Positions 10,300 to 20,701 are shown, counted from the first letter of the stretch. The stretch is 64,000 nucleotides of DNA from Rhizobium sp. C1 (GCF_021026335.1 NZ_JAJNCY010000004.1:124001-188000), one strand, 5' to 3'. The notes: generated by a model from the sequence alone, not told the origin. A program made the numbers and translations.

Positions 10300-11822
10300 G
10301 CGGGATCAATGTCACGGCAACGGCCGTCTTCATCTTCTTCTTCGTCCTCGTCACCGTCATGGGCTTCATCGCCGCACGCTGGAAGGCGGGCGACCTCAAC
10401 GAGCTGCATGAATGGGGCCTCGGCGGCCGCCGCTTCGGCTCGTGGATCACCTGGTTCCTGCTGGGCGGCGACCTCTACACAGCCTATACCGTGATCGCGG
10501 TTCCGGCCGTGGTATACGCCATCGGCGCCTACGGCTTCTTCGCCGTGCCCTACACGATCCTGATCTACCCCTTCATCTTCCTGACGATGCCCCGCCTCTG
10601 GAACGCCACGCACAAGCGCGGCTATCTGACCGGCGCCGACTTCGTCTACGGCGCCTATGGCAACAAGTGGCTGGAAGGCATGGTTGCGCTGACCGGCATC
10701 ATCGCCACCATGCCCTATATCGCGCTGCAGCTCGTCGGCATGGAAAAGGTTATCCAGGCGCTCGGCTTCCCGCATGAGGGCATGACGGGCCACCTGCCGC
10801 TGACGATCGCCTTCCTCATCCTGGCCGTTTACACCTATCGCAGCGGCCTGCGCGCACCGGCCATGATCGCCTTCGTCAAGGACATCATGATCTATATCTT
10901 CGTGATTGCGGCCGTCATCATCATCCCGGCGAAGCTTGGCGGCTATGGCGCGATCTTTGACTCGGCACAGAAGGATTTCGCAGCACAGCTCGCGACCAAT
11001 CCGAACGTTGCCCGAGGCGTGCTGCTGGCACCGGCACAGATCTGGCCGTTCATCACGCTGGCCATCGGTTCGGCCATGGCGCTGTTCATGTATCCGCATT
11101 CGCTGACCGGCGTGCTTTCCGCCTCCGGCCCGAAGGCGATCCGTCACAATGCGATCTCGCTGCCCGCCTATTCGCTGGTTCTGGCGCTGATCGCCATGCT
11201 CGGCTACATGGCCCATGCGGCAGGGATCAAGGTGCAGAACCCGCAGGACGCCGTCCCGCAGCTGTTCCTGGCCATGTTCCCGAGCTGGTTTGTCGGCTTC
11301 ACCTTCGCGGCGATTGCCATCGGCGCGCTGGTCCCTGCAGCCGTGATGTCCATCGGTGCGGCCAACACGTTCACGCGTAACCTGTGGCGGCCCTTCGTCA
11401 ATCAGAACATGTCTCCGTCGGAAGAATCGACGCTCGCCAAGCTGATGTCGCTGGTGGTCAAGATCGGCGCGCTGATCGTCATCCTCTTCCTGCCGACGCA
11501 GTTCGCCCTCGACCTGCAGCTGCTGGGCGGCGTGTGGATGATCCAGATCTTTCCGGCGATCATCTTCGGGCTCTACACCCGCTGGTACAAGGGTGGAGCG
11601 CTTCTGGCCGGCCTGATCGTCGGTCTGGCGCTCGGAACCTACCTTTCGATCGGTCCGACATCCTGGGTCCCGGTTTCCAAGGCGTTCTTCGGCATTCCGC
11701 TCTATAACGGCCTGACCGCCGTGATCGCCAACGTGATCGTTGCCACCCTGCTCTCCTTCATCCTGCCCGCCAATAAGTCGGACGAGCTGACGGAAGCGGA
11801 CTTCCGCGACGCCAAGGCCTGA
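10296..11822 (+). CDS. mctP: Sodium:solute symporter, MctP-like monocarboxylate permease
   Basis: The 508-residue SSS-family inner-membrane transporter has about thirteen hydrophobic helices and the family's N-terminal pattern (GLGGRRFGSWITWFLLGGDLY). It resembles the rhizobial MctP permease for pyruvate, lactate and some amino acids, so uptake of short monocarboxylates is the likely role; the exact substrate is inferred. The start is GTG 10296, which overlaps the DUF3311 stop. No MctRS-type two-component regulator lies next to it here. A strong terminator follows. Confidence 0.82.
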   Translation: MSGINVTATAVFIFFFVLVTVMGFIAARWKAGDLNELHEWGLGGRRFGSWITWFLLGGDLYTAYTVIAVPAVVYAIGAYGFFAVPYTILIYPFIFLTMPRLWNATHKRGYLTGADFVYGAYGNKWLEGMVALTGIIATMPYIALQLVGMEKVIQALGFPHEGMTGHLPLTIAFLILAVYTYRSGLRAPAMIAFVKDIMIYIFVIAAVIIIPAKLGGYGAIFDSAQKDFAAQLATNPNVARGVLLAPAQIWPFITLAIGSAMALFMYPHSLTGVLSASGPKAIRHNAISLPAYSLVLALIAMLGYMAHAAGIKVQNPQDAVPQLFLAMFPSWFVGFTFAAIAIGALVPAAVMSIGAANTFTRNLWRPFVNQNMSPSEESTLAKLMSLVVKIGALIVILFLPTQFALDLQLLGGVWMIQIFPAIIFGLYTRWYKGGALLAGLIVGLALGTYLSIGPTSWVPVSKAFFGIPLYNGLTAVIANVIVATLLSFILPANKSDELTEADFRDAKA

Positions 11823-11846
11823 ACAAACAGGCCTATTAAACGACAA

Positions 11847-11881
11847 AGGCTGCCGCAAGCGATTGCGGCAGCCTCTTTTTT
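11847..11881 (+). terminator. Intrinsic terminator between mctP and truB
   Basis: An 11-base stem (AGGCTGCCGCA with TGCGGCAGCCT) is followed by CTTTTTT. It ends mctP and, because the opposite strand also has T-rich flanks, could serve truB as well. Confidence 0.88.
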
Positions 11882-11904
11882 GTCCGTTTGAAAGACGTTT
11901 GCGA

Positions 11905-12837
11905 TCAGCCGAAGACGCGCTTCGGCCGGAACTCGCCCTCTTCGACGGCACCGATGGCAACAAGCTCGCCAGAGATCGACGTCGCATAGGCTTCCGGCGT
12001 CGGCAGCGGCGCATCGCGGCCCCGCAGGATCACCGGATTTCCCGAGCGCAGACGCCGGACCTGATCATCGCTCACGCGCACATGCGGCAGGTTGGTCAAA
12101 GCCTCGACCGGGGCGATGAGGAAGGCATCGAGCGCGGCCAGACGCTCGTCGGCATCCTCGATCTCTTCCAGTGCCACGAGCTTTTCCAGCGGCACCAGAC
12201 GCTCTTCGCCGAACGGGGCAACCAGCGTGCGGCGAAGACCGGCAATATGGCCATAGCAGCCGAGATCGCGGCCCATGTCGCGGGCGAGCGAGCGGACATA
12301 GGTGCCCTTGCCGCACTCCACTTCGAAATGCGCCTGATCCTTTTCGGCCTTCAGCAGCGTCAGGCGATGGATCTCAACCTCGCGGGCAGGGATTTCAACG
12401 GCCTCGCCTTCGCGCGCCATGTCATAGGCCCGCTCACCGGCAATCTTGATGGCCGAGAACTGCGGCGGCACCTGCTCGATCACGCCGGTATATTTCGGCA
12501 GCAGCGCGCGGATGTCTTCTTCCGATGGACGCTTGTCGGAGGTCTGCGTCGGCTCGCCCTCCAGATCGTCCGTATTGCGCTCCTCGCCCCAGGCGACGGT
12601 GAACTCATAAATCTTGCGGCCATCCATGACGTAAGGAACGGTCTTGGTGGCATCGCCGAGCGCGATCGGCAGCATGCCCGAGGCAAGCGGATCGAGCGTG
12701 CCGGCATGGCCCGCCTTCTGCGCCTTGAAGAGCCATTTCACCTTGGAAACGGCTTCCGTGGAGCCGAAATCGAACGGCTTGTCGAGCACGAGCCAGCCCG
12801 AGACCGGGCGGCCTTTCGGTTTACGCGGTTTGGACAT
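11905..12837 (-). CDS. truB: tRNA pseudouridine(55) synthase
   Basis: Isomerises U55 in the T-loop of tRNAs. The 310-residue protein has the catalytic motif [12 protein letters not shown] with the nucleophile Asp49, and a C-terminal PUA-like segment. Start is ATG 12837, six bases after the rbfA stop, which continues the rimP-nusA-infB-rbfA-truB operon. It is the last gene of that block here, because the next ribosomal gene, rpsO, is separated by three unrelated genes. Confidence 0.95.
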   Translation of the reverse strand: MSKPRKPKGRPVSGWLVLDKPFDFGSTEAVSKVKWLFKAQKAGHAGTLDPLASGMLPIALGDATKTVPYVMDGRKIYEFTVAWGEERNTDDLEGEPTQTSDKRPSEEDIRALLPKYTGVIEQVPPQFSAIKIAGERAYDMAREGEAVEIPAREVEIHRLTLLKAEKDQAHFEVECGKGTYVRSLARDMGRDLGCYGHIAGLRRTLVAPFGEERLVPLEKLVALEEIEDADERLAALDAFLIAPVEALTNLPHVRVSDDQVRRLRSGNPVILRGRDAPLPTPEAYATSISGELVAIGAVEEGEFRPKRVFG

Positions 12838-12843
12838 GTCTGC

Positions 12844-13245
12844 TTATTCTTCTGTTTCTTCGTCGAGATCGCGGGCAACTTCCGGCGAGCGCAGAAGCTC
12901 GTCGATCTTCTGGTAATTGTCGAAGCTCGTATCGTCGCGGAAGCGCAGTTCCGGCATGTATTTCATCTGCCGGAGCGCATTGCCCAGCCGGCCGCGAATG
13001 AACTTGGCGTTGCGGTTGAGCGCCGCGACGGTCTCGTCGTGGTCGGTCGCGCCAAGCGGCGTCACGAAGGCCGTGGCGATCTTGAGATCGGGCGACATGC
13101 GCACTTCCGAGATCGAGATCACGGTTTTCTCGATCAGCGGATCGCGGACATCGCCGCGCTGGAGCACCTGTGTAATGGCGGCGCGAACCTGCTCGCCGAC
13201 ACGCAGCATGCGCTGCGAGGGAGCCGATGAAGTCGGTTTTTTCAT
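12844..13245 (-). CDS. rbfA: 30S ribosome-binding factor A
   Basis: Cold-shock maturation factor that binds immature 30S subunits and helps 16S rRNA 5'-end processing. The 133-residue protein is a single KH-like domain with the usual AFVTPLG and MKYMPELRF segments and an acidic tail. I use ATG 13245, which gives the usual MKKPTSS-type start. An extension to 13281 would run through sequence unlike the family. It lies between the YcxB-like genes and truB on the same strand. Confidence 0.93.
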   Translation of the reverse strand: MKKPTSSAPSQRMLRVGEQVRAAITQVLQRGDVRDPLIEKTVISISEVRMSPDLKIATAFVTPLGATDHDETVAALNRNAKFIRGRLGNALRQMKYMPELRFRDDTSFDNYQKIDELLRSPEVARDLDEETEE

Positions 13246-13327
13246 CTGTCTTTCTGTCTGTATGGTCGTGAGGCCGCTCAACGCGGCAAATTCGGGGTTC
13301 GAACCCGGGGAATTTCAAAGAGGCGCC

Positions 13328-14023
13328 TCAATGCCTCGTTTCGTCCCCGAGGTCAAGGGGCGGAGGGTCCTTGCGCACCGGCTCACCGCGCGCGGGCGCT
13401 TTGCGTGCGGGCTCGGTACGGGCCACCTCCGGCCGTGCAGCCGCTTTTGCCCGTCTCCATAGATCGACGATCTCCTGGCCACGAAGCTCGAATTCCTTGC
13501 GATCCTTGAACGCGCGGGCAGGAATGGAAAACAGCGCATCATCCCGGAAGAAGGTGATCGCATTCTTCTCCAGCTGAACATCGAGAAAGGCCGGCCAGCT
13601 GCAATAGCTGAAAACGCCGCCAATGCTCGTCTCCATGCCGCGCTCATAGATATCGACATCGATCATGACATTTTCAGCCAGCGAGGCAATCAGTCGCTTG
13701 CGCCGCCCGCGCCGCACGATCTCCCGCTGGATGACGGCACCGGCACCGATCGCCAGCATGACCGGCAGCATTTCAAACGCCACGACCTGGATGGTCGGCA
13801 GCGCGTTGATGCCGAAATAAGGCGCCAGCACGAATTGCCGGAAGGCCTCGATGCCGACACCGCAGACCATGCCGAAAATGACAGCGCCAATGAGATAGGG
13901 AACGGGCTTGCGCCGCGAACGCGATTGCAGGAAGAGCTTGCCCGCGCGCAGCATCAGGTCCGCATGCTCTTGCGGCATGCGTTTGAAGCTCAATTGTGTG
14001 ACGCGTGCGCCAAACGGGTTCAT
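13328..14023 (-). CDS. YcxB-like membrane protein (first of a pair)
   Basis: The 231-residue protein has two adjacent hydrophobic segments (about 42-62 and 75-98). They are followed by a YcxB-type cytosolic region (about 115-190) that ends in the SIPARAFKDRKEFE signature, then a basic, proline- and arginine-rich tail. Function of the family is unknown. Start is ATG 14023 with GGAAGGAAG just upstream. With the next gene it forms a paralogous pair between infB and rbfA. The tail of KAPAR/GEPVRK-type repeats is low-complexity and probably disordered. Confidence 0.72.
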   Translation of the reverse strand: MNPFGARVTQLSFKRMPQEHADLMLRAGKLFLQSRSRRKPVPYLIGAVIFGMVCGVGIEAFRQFVLAPYFGINALPTIQVVAFEMLPVMLAIGAGAVIQREIVRRGRRKRLIASLAENVMIDVDIYERGMETSIGGVFSYCSWPAFLDVQLEKNAITFFRDDALFSIPARAFKDRKEFELRGQEIVDLWRRAKAAARPEVARTEPARKAPARGEPVRKDPPPLDLGDETRH

Positions 14024-14115
14024 GTCTTCCTTCCGGTCTTTCAGGGGCCGTTATAATGATCACACACGGAACTGGGCAGAGACTTGCGGCAACGCAGATG
14101 GGGAAAACGGGAAGC

Positions 14116-14661
14116 CTAGCGCTTCTCCCAGTTCGATGTTGCGGCATAGGTCCGAAATGCGGCTTCTCCGGCCTCGTCAATGGCCCGTTTCGGCACGATC
14201 ACGGCCTGAAGGCGGTTGATCCAGAAGAAGAAATGCCGCTCCGTCTCCGTGAAACTGCCGATTTCGGACCGCACCACCCGCGAAGACAGGCCGCCCGCTG
14301 TCAATTCTATATCGTCCTCACCGAAGACGATCCGGTAGTCGCGACCCGCAAGCTTCAGCCTCCCAAGCGTCCATCGCCGCATCCACGGTATGAAGACGTA
14401 TCGCCCTGCGAGCATCAGGAAAGCAAACAGCAGATTGGCGATATCGATCCATTCGAGGCTGCGTTCGCCCGACAGAACCGGCTGGAGAAACAGCGCCCCC
14501 AAACCCAGATTCGCAAGGAAAAGCGGCCAGAATGCATAGCGGTATAGCCAGCGGCTCAAACGATCGCTGGCGGCTTTCGCCATCTCATCATAGTCGGCTT
14601 GGGTCAGTGTATATAAAACGACCGGCGGCAAAGCCGCCGGTTCGAATGTTGTATCTGACAT
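14116..14661 (-). CDS. YcxB-like membrane protein (second of a pair)
   Basis: The 181-residue protein has two transmembrane segments (about 45-65 and 78-95) and a C-terminal YcxB-like domain ending in IVPKRAIDEAGEAAF. It matches in layout, though not closely in sequence, the downstream neighbour at 13328-14023. I choose ATG 14661 because a GGAGG lies seven bases upstream; the GTG two codons earlier would be too close to it. It follows infB by 53 bases and is presumably in the same transcript. The function is unknown. Confidence 0.72.
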   Translation of the reverse strand: MSDTTFEPAALPPVVLYTLTQADYDEMAKAASDRLSRWLYRYAFWPLFLANLGLGALFLQPVLSGERSLEWIDIANLLFAFLMLAGRYVFIPWMRRWTLGRLKLAGRDYRIVFGEDDIELTAGGLSSRVVRSEIGSFTETERHFFFWINRLQAVIVPKRAIDEAGEAAFRTYAATSNWEKR

Positions 14662-14714
14662 CGTCACACCTCCCGTTACGGTTCCAGGCTGACGCGGCAG
14701 GTGTCACCCGCCGA

Positions 14715-17381
14715 TCAGAGCGTGCGGGTGATGTGCTCGACGCGGAAGCATTCGATGACGTCGCCGGCACGGATGTCTTCGTAATTCTCGAAGGCCATAC
14801 CGCATTCCTGGCCCATCGGCACTTCTGCCACTTCGTCCTTGAAGCGCTTGAGCGTCTTGAGCTTGCCTTCGTGGATGACGACGTTGTCGCGCAGCAGGCG
14901 TACGCCTGCCCCACGCTCGACCTTGCCCTCGATGACACGGCAACCGGCAACCTTGCCGACCTTCGTGATGTTGAAGACTTCGAGGATTTCGGCATTGCCG
15001 AGGAAGGTCTCGCGACGTTCCGGCGACAGAAGACCGGACATGGCCGCCTTCACGTCATCCGTCAGATCGTAGATGATGTTGTAGTAGCGGATCTCGATGC
15101 CGGCCCGTTCGGCCGCATCGCGGGCCTGCGGGTTGGCGCGAACGTTGAAGCCGATGATGGCGGCGTTCGAAGCTTCAGCCAGCGAGATATCCGATTCCGT
15201 GATCGCACCGGCACCCGAATGGACGATGCGCGCACGCACTTCGTCCGTTCCAAGCTTTTCGAGCGCGCCGGCAATGGCTTCGATCGAACCCTGCACGTCG
15301 CCCTTGATGACCAGCGGGAACTCCTTGAGACCGGAGGTCTGAAGCTGGCTCATCATCTGTTCGAGAGAACCGCGCGAACCGGCATGACGTGCCACCGCCT
15401 TGTCGCGAGCAAGACGCTGGCGATATTCGGAGATTTCGCGGGCACGGCTTTCGTTCTCGACGACCGCGAAACGGTCACCGGCCTGCGGCGTGCCCTGAAG
15501 GCCGAGGATTTCCACCGGCATGGCGGGACCCGCTTCCTTCACATGTTCCCCGCGATCGTTGACGAGCGCGCGGACACGGCCCCACTGATCGCCGGCAACG
15601 ATAATCTGGCCGGGCTTGAGCGTGCCCTTCTGGACGAGAACGGTCGCAACCGAACCACGGCCACGGTCGAGCTGCGCTTCGATGACGCTGCCTTCTGCGG
15701 TACGCTCCGGATCGGCCTTGAGGTCGAGGATTTCGGCCTGGAGCAGGATCGCCTCGAGCAGCTTGTCGAGGTTGAGCTTGTTCTTGGCCGAGACTTCGAC
15801 GTCGAGCACTTCACCGCCGAGCGATTCGACGAAGACTTCGTGCTGCAGCAGCTGCTGGCGAACCTTTTCGGGCTTTGCCTCGTGCTTGTCGATCTTGTTG
15901 ATCGCCACGATGATCGGAACGCCGGCCGCCTTGGCGTGGTTGATCGATTCGATCGTCTGCGGCATGACGCTGTCGTCAGCGGCAACCACGAGGATCGCGA
16001 TATCGGTGGCCTGCGCACCGCGTGCACGCATCGCCGTGAAGGCGGCGTGGCCGGGGGTGTCGATGAAGGTGATCTTCTGGCCGTTATGCTCGACCTGATA
16101 GGCACCGATATGCTGCGTGATGCCACCGGCTTCGCCGCTGACCACGTTGGCATTGCGGATGGCGTCGAGGAGCGAAGTCTTGCCGTGGTCGACATGGCCC
16201 ATGATGGTGACGACCGGCGGCCGCGGCTGCATGGCGGCTTCATTGTCCTCGACATTGAAGATGCCGGTTTCAACGTCCGATTCCGAGACGCGCTTGACGG
16301 TATGGCCGAATTCCGAGGCGATGAGTTCTGCGAGGTCGGCGTCGATGACGTCGCCCGGCTTCATCATCTGGCCTTCCTTCATCAGGTACTTGATGACGTC
16401 GACGGCGCGTTCGGACATGCGCTGCGACAGTTCCTGAATGGTGATGGTTTCCGGCAGGATGACTTCGCGCATGACCTTTTCGCGCGTTTCCTGCATCTGG
16501 CTGCGGCGGAACTTCTCCTGACGGCGGCGCATGGCGGCCATCGAGCGGCCACGCTGCGAACCATCTTCGTCGAGCGCCGTGTTCAGCGACAGCTTGCCCT
16601 GGCGGCGGCCATCGTCGGCCTTCGGACGGGCGGGAACCTTGGCGGGAGCCGGACCGGCCACCTTGCCGCGCGGCGCACCGGGGCGGGCACCACCACGGTC
16701 TTCTTCTTCGTCGTCAGCACCGCGACGGCCACGTGGTGCACCGGCTGCCGGCACGGGTGCGCGGGCGTCGGGACGCGGAGCGGTCGCATCGGGCTGCGCC
16801 GGACGGCGCACCTGGACACCACCGGCCGGCTGTGCAGCGCGCGGAGCGGCAGCAACGGGTGCCGGGGCTTCTTCAGCCTCGACGACAGGCTCCTCAACCT
16901 TGGGCTTGAGCGCTTCTTCGCGGGCACGGGCTTCGGCCTCGAGGCGCTCGCGCTCCAGACGTTCAGCCTCTTCAACCTTGCGACGGGCTTCCTGTTCGGC
17001 GCGCTGCTTGGCTTCTTCCGCATCGCGGATCTGCGCTTCGGCGAGCGCGCGGCGGCGCGCTTCCATCTCGCCGGCGGAGAGATCGTTGAGCACGGTTACG
17101 GGACGCGGGCGAGCCTGCGGCGGCGGGGCCACCGGCTGCTGGGTGCGCGTCTGCGATTCCGGCTGGCGCGGCGCGGGGGCCGGCTGCGTCTGCTGTACGG
17201 GTGTGATTACTTTTTCGTCTTCCGGGCGGTTGATGCGACGCTTGCGCGTTTCAACCACGACGGCTTTGGTGCGACCCCGACCCATGTCCTGGCGGACGGT
17301 CCCCTGCGCGAAGCCGGAGGGCTTCAGGGTCAGCGTCTTCTTGCCAGCCATGCCGGTCTTGTCGTCATTGTTATCGGTCAT
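14715..17381 (-). CDS. infB: Translation initiation factor IF-2
   Basis: GTPase that places initiator fMet-tRNA on the 30S subunit and promotes subunit joining. The 888-residue protein has a long charged, proline- and alanine-rich N-terminal region (about 1-385), typical of alphaproteobacterial IF-2. The G domain begins with G1 [12 protein letters not shown] (near 394), followed by DTPGHAAF and NKIDK, and then the C1/C2 beta-barrel domains that bind fMet-tRNA. Start is ATG 17381. It follows ylxR by 115 bases in the nusA operon. The order nusA-ylxR-infB is conserved; the two YcxB-like genes that follow are less usual. Confidence 0.97.
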   Translation of the reverse strand: MTDNNDDKTGMAGKKTLTLKPSGFAQGTVRQDMGRGRTKAVVVETRKRRINRPEDEKVITPVQQTQPAPAPRQPESQTRTQQPVAPPPQARPRPVTVLNDLSAGEMEARRRALAEAQIRDAEEAKQRAEQEARRKVEEAERLERERLEAEARAREEALKPKVEEPVVEAEEAPAPVAAAPRAAQPAGGVQVRRPAQPDATAPRPDARAPVPAAGAPRGRRGADDEEEDRGGARPGAPRGKVAGPAPAKVPARPKADDGRRQGKLSLNTALDEDGSQRGRSMAAMRRRQEKFRRSQMQETREKVMREVILPETITIQELSQRMSERAVDVIKYLMKEGQMMKPGDVIDADLAELIASEFGHTVKRVSESDVETGIFNVEDNEAAMQPRPPVVTIMGHVDHGKTSLLDAIRNANVVSGEAGGITQHIGAYQVEHNGQKITFIDTPGHAAFTAMRARGAQATDIAILVVAADDSVMPQTIESINHAKAAGVPIIVAINKIDKHEAKPEKVRQQLLQHEVFVESLGGEVLDVEVSAKNKLNLDKLLEAILLQAEILDLKADPERTAEGSVIEAQLDRGRGSVATVLVQKGTLKPGQIIVAGDQWGRVRALVNDRGEHVKEAGPAMPVEILGLQGTPQAGDRFAVVENESRAREISEYRQRLARDKAVARHAGSRGSLEQMMSQLQTSGLKEFPLVIKGDVQGSIEAIAGALEKLGTDEVRARIVHSGAGAITESDISLAEASNAAIIGFNVRANPQARDAAERAGIEIRYYNIIYDLTDDVKAAMSGLLSPERRETFLGNAEILEVFNITKVGKVAGCRVIEGKVERGAGVRLLRDNVVIHEGKLKTLKRFKDEVAEVPMGQECGMAFENYEDIRAGDVIECFRVEHITRTL

Positions 17382-17496
17382 TCCGTTCCAGTTCCTCAGG
17401 GACCGGGTACGGAATCGTCATCACCGATCCGGTCGTTCAACGTTCAAAAATGAGATGCGCACACCGGCTTCAGCCGGGAATTTCAACACTTGTTCA

Positions 17497-18147
17497 TCAG
17501 GGCACCTGAACCCTTCTCCCTTGTGCATTGCCGAGGCTTCGAAAGCGCTCAAGCAGTCTTGCGCGCTTCACTACACCCTCTCCGGCCTTTCCTGCAAGCA
17601 CGCATGCGTGAATAAAGCCATTCTCGCCCATCAGTTTGACCATTTCTTCGGCAGAAAACGGCCGGTAGGCAGGAATTTCCTCATCCGTCTCGGCAAGCAT
17701 GTGAAAGGCCTTGCGGGCCTGCCCCACCTTGCGGACGCCGTCATCGGCAGCGTCCTGGGCATGCAGCACGGCAATGGCCTTGCCGGATCGCACCGCGCTA
17801 TCGACCTTGGCGAAGCCGGAAACGAACTCGCCCGCCTTGCGCGCCATGTTGATCATGCCGGCAAGATCTGCCGCAAGCAACCGGTCCACCTGGTCGGCCA
17901 GATCGTCCGGCACGGTCACCTTGTTCTTGAGCGCGCGGGCGAAGAGGTTCTTCGCCATCGCCTTTTCAAGCACAATCCGCTCGGCCTTCACCCAGCAACC
18001 GCGCCCGGGAAGCTTGCGCTTGATATCCGGCACGACGGTTCCGTCGGGGCCCGCCACGAAGCGGATCAGGTCATCGACCGATCCACTTTCTCGCGTCACG
18101 ATGCATTGGCGGCCGTTCACGTCAGAAATGTCCTCATCTTCCGTCAT
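17497..18147 (-). CDS. RNA-binding protein, YlxR (DUF448) fused to an L7Ae-like domain
   Basis: The 216-residue protein lies between nusA and infB. The N-terminal 85 residues or so are a YlxR/DUF448 domain (RQCIVTRE, and GRGCWVKA near the RNA-binding surface). The middle (about 90-160) looks like an L7Ae/L30e RNA-binding fold (INMARKAGEFVSGFAKVDSAVRSGKA). In Gram-positive bacteria the two are separate genes (ylxR, ylxQ) at the same place, so this is a fusion usual for alphaproteobacteria. The role is probably in transcription termination or ribosome function. Start is ATG 18147, 32 bases after nusA. Confidence 0.88.
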   Translation of the reverse strand: MTEDEDISDVNGRQCIVTRESGSVDDLIRFVAGPDGTVVPDIKRKLPGRGCWVKAERIVLEKAMAKNLFARALKNKVTVPDDLADQVDRLLAADLAGMINMARKAGEFVSGFAKVDSAVRSGKAIAVLHAQDAADDGVRKVGQARKAFHMLAETDEEIPAYRPFSAEEMVKLMGENGFIHACVLAGKAGEGVVKRARLLERFRSLGNAQGRRVQVP

Positions 18148-18179
18148 GAACGGCCCCTGATCTCCAAGACGCCTTTAAA

Positions 18180-19781
18180 TCAGGCGTCCTGCTCCTCGTC
18201 GCCGGCCTCAACTTCGGCCTCGGCAGCGAGATCGTCTTCCGTGATCCAGCCAGCCGCCAGGCGAGCCTGAACGATCATGGCTTCGGCTTCGGTGCGCGAG
18301 ATTTCGACGTCGGAGAAGATGCCCGGGAACTTCTTCGTCTCGCCGTTCTTGCGTTCCGACCAACCGATGAGGTCGTCTGCAGCGCAGCCGGCGAAGTCTT
18401 CCATCGACTTGATGCCGTCCTTGCCGAGTGCGACCAGCATCTTGCGGGTCATGCCATCGATGGAGAGCAGTTCGTCGGAAACGCCGAGCTTCTTGCGCTC
18501 TTCGTCGAGTTCGGCATCGAGGCGATCCAGATAGTCGCGGGCGCGGTTCTGGATTTCCTGAGCCGTTTCTTCGTCGAAGCCGTCGATGGAGGCGATTTCG
18601 TCGAGATCGACATAGGCCACTTCCTCGATCTGGGCGAAGCCTTCGGAGGCGAGAACCTGACCGACCATTTCGTCGACGTCGAGGGCATCCATGAACAGCT
18701 TGGAGCGTTCGTTGAATTCCTTCTGGCGGCGCTCGGACTCTTCCTGCTCCGTCATGATGTCGATATCCCAGCCGGTCAGCTGCGAAGCCAGACGCACGTT
18801 CTGGCCGCGGCGGCCGATGGCGAGCGACAGGTGCTCGTCCGGAACCACGACTTCGATGCGCTCTGCATCTTCGTCAAGCACGACCTTGGCGACTTCCGCC
18901 GGCTGCAGCGCGTTGACGATGAAGGAGGCCGGATCCGGCGACCACGGAATGATGTCGATCTTTTCGCCCTGAAGCTCGCCGACAACGGCCTGAACGCGCG
19001 AACCGCGCATACCGACGCAGGCGCCGACCGGATCGATCGAGCTATCGTTGGAGATCACGGCGATCTTGGCGCGCGAGCCCGGGTCACGGGCCACCGACTT
19101 GATCTGGATGATGCCGTCGTAGATTTCCGGCACTTCCATGGTGAAGAGCTTGACCATGAACTGCGGATGCGTGCGCGACAGAAAGATCTGCGGACCGCGC
19201 TGTTCGCGGCGCACGTCGTAAACATAGGCGCGGACGCGGTCGCCATAGCGCATGGTTTCGCGCGGGATCATCTCGTCGCGACGGATGATGCCTTCACCAC
19301 GGCCGAGATCGACGATGACGTTGCCATATTCGACGCGCTTGACCGTGCCGTTGACGATCTCGCCGATGCGATCCTTGAATTCGTCGAACTGGCGGTCACG
19401 CTCGGCTTCCCGCACCTTCTGCACGATGACCTGCTTGGCCGACTGGGCGGCGATGCGGCCGAAATCCATCGGCGGCAGCGGATCGGCAATATAGTCGCCG
19501 AGCTTGGCATCGACGTTACGATCGCGGGCAAGTTCCAGAGCGATCTGCGTCGAGTAATCCTCGACCTTCTCGACGACTTCAAGAAGACGCTGCAGGCGGA
19601 TTTCGCCGGTCTTCGGGTTGATGTCGGCCTGGATGTTCGATTCCGTGCCGTAGCGGGAGCGGGCCGCCTTCTGGATCGCATCGGCCATGGCGGCCAGAAC
19701 GATCTCGCGGTCGATGACCTTTTCGCGCGCAACAGCATCCGCAATCTGCAGAAGCTCAAGCCGGTTCGCACTCACTGCCAT
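18180..19781 (-). CDS. nusA: Transcription termination/antitermination factor NusA
   Basis: RNA polymerase-associated factor for pausing, termination and antitermination. It is 533 residues from the ATG at 19781, which follows a GGAG by five bases; the ATG at 19796 lies upstream of that site and is less likely. Domain order is the N-terminal RNAP-binding domain (about 1-130), S1 (about 135-200), and two KH domains with [13 protein letters not shown] and [13 protein letters not shown]. The acidic C-terminal half has helix-hairpin-helix repeats ([23 protein letters not shown]). It sits between rimP and ylxR in the conserved operon. Confidence 0.96.
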   Translation of the reverse strand: MAVSANRLELLQIADAVAREKVIDREIVLAAMADAIQKAARSRYGTESNIQADINPKTGEIRLQRLLEVVEKVEDYSTQIALELARDRNVDAKLGDYIADPLPPMDFGRIAAQSAKQVIVQKVREAERDRQFDEFKDRIGEIVNGTVKRVEYGNVIVDLGRGEGIIRRDEMIPRETMRYGDRVRAYVYDVRREQRGPQIFLSRTHPQFMVKLFTMEVPEIYDGIIQIKSVARDPGSRAKIAVISNDSSIDPVGACVGMRGSRVQAVVGELQGEKIDIIPWSPDPASFIVNALQPAEVAKVVLDEDAERIEVVVPDEHLSLAIGRRGQNVRLASQLTGWDIDIMTEQEESERRQKEFNERSKLFMDALDVDEMVGQVLASEGFAQIEEVAYVDLDEIASIDGFDEETAQEIQNRARDYLDRLDAELDEERKKLGVSDELLSIDGMTRKMLVALGKDGIKSMEDFAGCAADDLIGWSERKNGETKKFPGIFSDVEISRTEAEAMIVQARLAAGWITEDDLAAEAEVEAGDEEQDA

Positions 19782-19830
19782 TTCATTCGTCTCCATTTGA
19801 GGACCGGGGCATTATGTTCAAGCCCGGCGG

Positions 19831-20436
19831 TCAATCGTCTTGGGGTTCTTCATTCTCGTTGGCGGCCTCGCGGGCGGCTGCCTTTGCATCCTTGTCGGCC
19901 TTCAGCGCATCGCGGATCAGGTCGTCGGTCAGGATCAGCCGCGCTTCGGACAGCGCCGTATAGGGGATCTCGACCGTCAGCTCCTCGCCGTAACCCGGCT
20001 GGTCGCGCTCGACGGTAAAGCCCGTCTCGCTTGCCGAAACCAGCTTGCCGCGGAAGCGCTTGCGGTTGTCGACAATCACCGAGGTCTCGCACTTCAGGAG
20101 ATGGCCGATCCACTTTTCGAAATCGGACTTGCGCACCAGCGGCCGGTCGATTCCGGGCGAGGACACTTCGAGATGATACGCCTTGTCGATCGGATCTTCC
20201 ACATCGAGAACCGGCGAAACGGCCATCGAGACCTGTTCGCAGTCCTCGACGGTCATCGTGCCGTCGAAGCGTTCGGCCATGATCTGCAGCGTCAGGCCGT
20301 TCTGCCCTGAGAGGCGAACGCGCACCAGATTGTAGCCCATGGACTGAAGCAGCGGCTCGATCATCTGCGCGATGCGCAGGTCAAGACCGGTTTCGGTGAT
20401 CAGACGCGCTTCCGGCGCGAATTCGGTATCGGACAA
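19831..20436 (-). CDS. rimP: Ribosome maturation factor RimP
   Basis: Needed for 30S subunit assembly. About 201 residues with the family's [13 protein letters not shown] core (linking the two domains) and the LVRVRLSG strand. I start at TTG 20436, which gives the LSDTEF-type N-terminus expected of relatives. The in-frame ATG at 20520 would make the protein read straight through a terminator hairpin and is unlikely. A charged C-terminal tail ([16 protein letters not shown]) is present. It is the first gene of the rimP-nusA-ylxR-infB operon. A promoter and a leader terminator lie upstream. Confidence 0.92.
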   Translation of the reverse strand: MSDTEFAPEARLITETGLDLRIAQMIEPLLQSMGYNLVRVRLSGQNGLTLQIMAERFDGTMTVEDCEQVSMAVSPVLDVEDPIDKAYHLEVSSPGIDRPLVRKSDFEKWIGHLLKCETSVIVDNRKRFRGKLVSASETGFTVERDQPGYGEELTVEIPYTALSEARLILTDDLIRDALKADKDAKAAAREAANENEEPQDD

Positions 20437-20485
20437 GGCCGTTTTCCCAAGGGTTAAAGAATTCTTTCTCCCGCCGGCAGGTAAC

Positions 20486-20518
20486 AAAAAAGAGCGGGAC
20501 CTCGCGGACCCACTCTTC
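20486..20518 (-). terminator. Intrinsic terminator in the rimP leader (putative attenuator)
   Basis: On the minus strand AAGAGTGGG pairs with CCCGCTCTT. The stem extends through a T-T mismatch and two more G-C pairs to a GCGA tetraloop, and it runs straight into a T-tract. It lies between the rimP promoter and the rimP start and has no upstream gene to terminate, so it probably attenuates the operon or makes a short RNA. Confidence 0.78.
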
Positions 20519-20543
20519 ATCTACCGATCAAGAATTTGAGGCT

Positions 20544-20572
20544 CATATAGGCCGATTTCGGCTAAAAGGCAA
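20544..20572 (-). promoter_or_regulatory. Sigma70-like promoter of the rimP-nusA-infB operon
   Basis: On the minus strand TTGCCT (20567-20572) and TATATG (20544-20549) are separated by 17 bases. The predicted start is near 20537, about 20 bases before the leader terminator. Confidence 0.6.
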
Positions 20573-20701
20573 GCGAATTGCGAGGGTCACACTTTTCGCG
20601 CCGCCGGACACATTCTGCCATAGGTCAGCCACGTCTTCTTGCCTATAGTCAACGACGCAAGCAGACGAGTCCCCACCGCAGCAGCAAAGCAATCCATACC
20701 C

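Noticed and set aside
10218-12014. 598-codon open frame on the minus strand
   Set aside because: It is antisense to the MctP-like symporter and starts in the truB coding region; it looks like random charged sequence.
13289-13314. A GGGGTTCGAACCC stretch resembling a tRNA T-arm between rbfA and the YcxB-like gene
   Set aside because: No D-arm, anticodon arm or acceptor pairing can be found at the proper distances on either strand; it is only a short palindrome, at most a tRNA fragment.
14532-17453. 973-codon open frame on the plus strand
   Set aside because: It is antisense to infB, whose GTPase motifs are unmistakable; long antisense frames are expected at this GC content.
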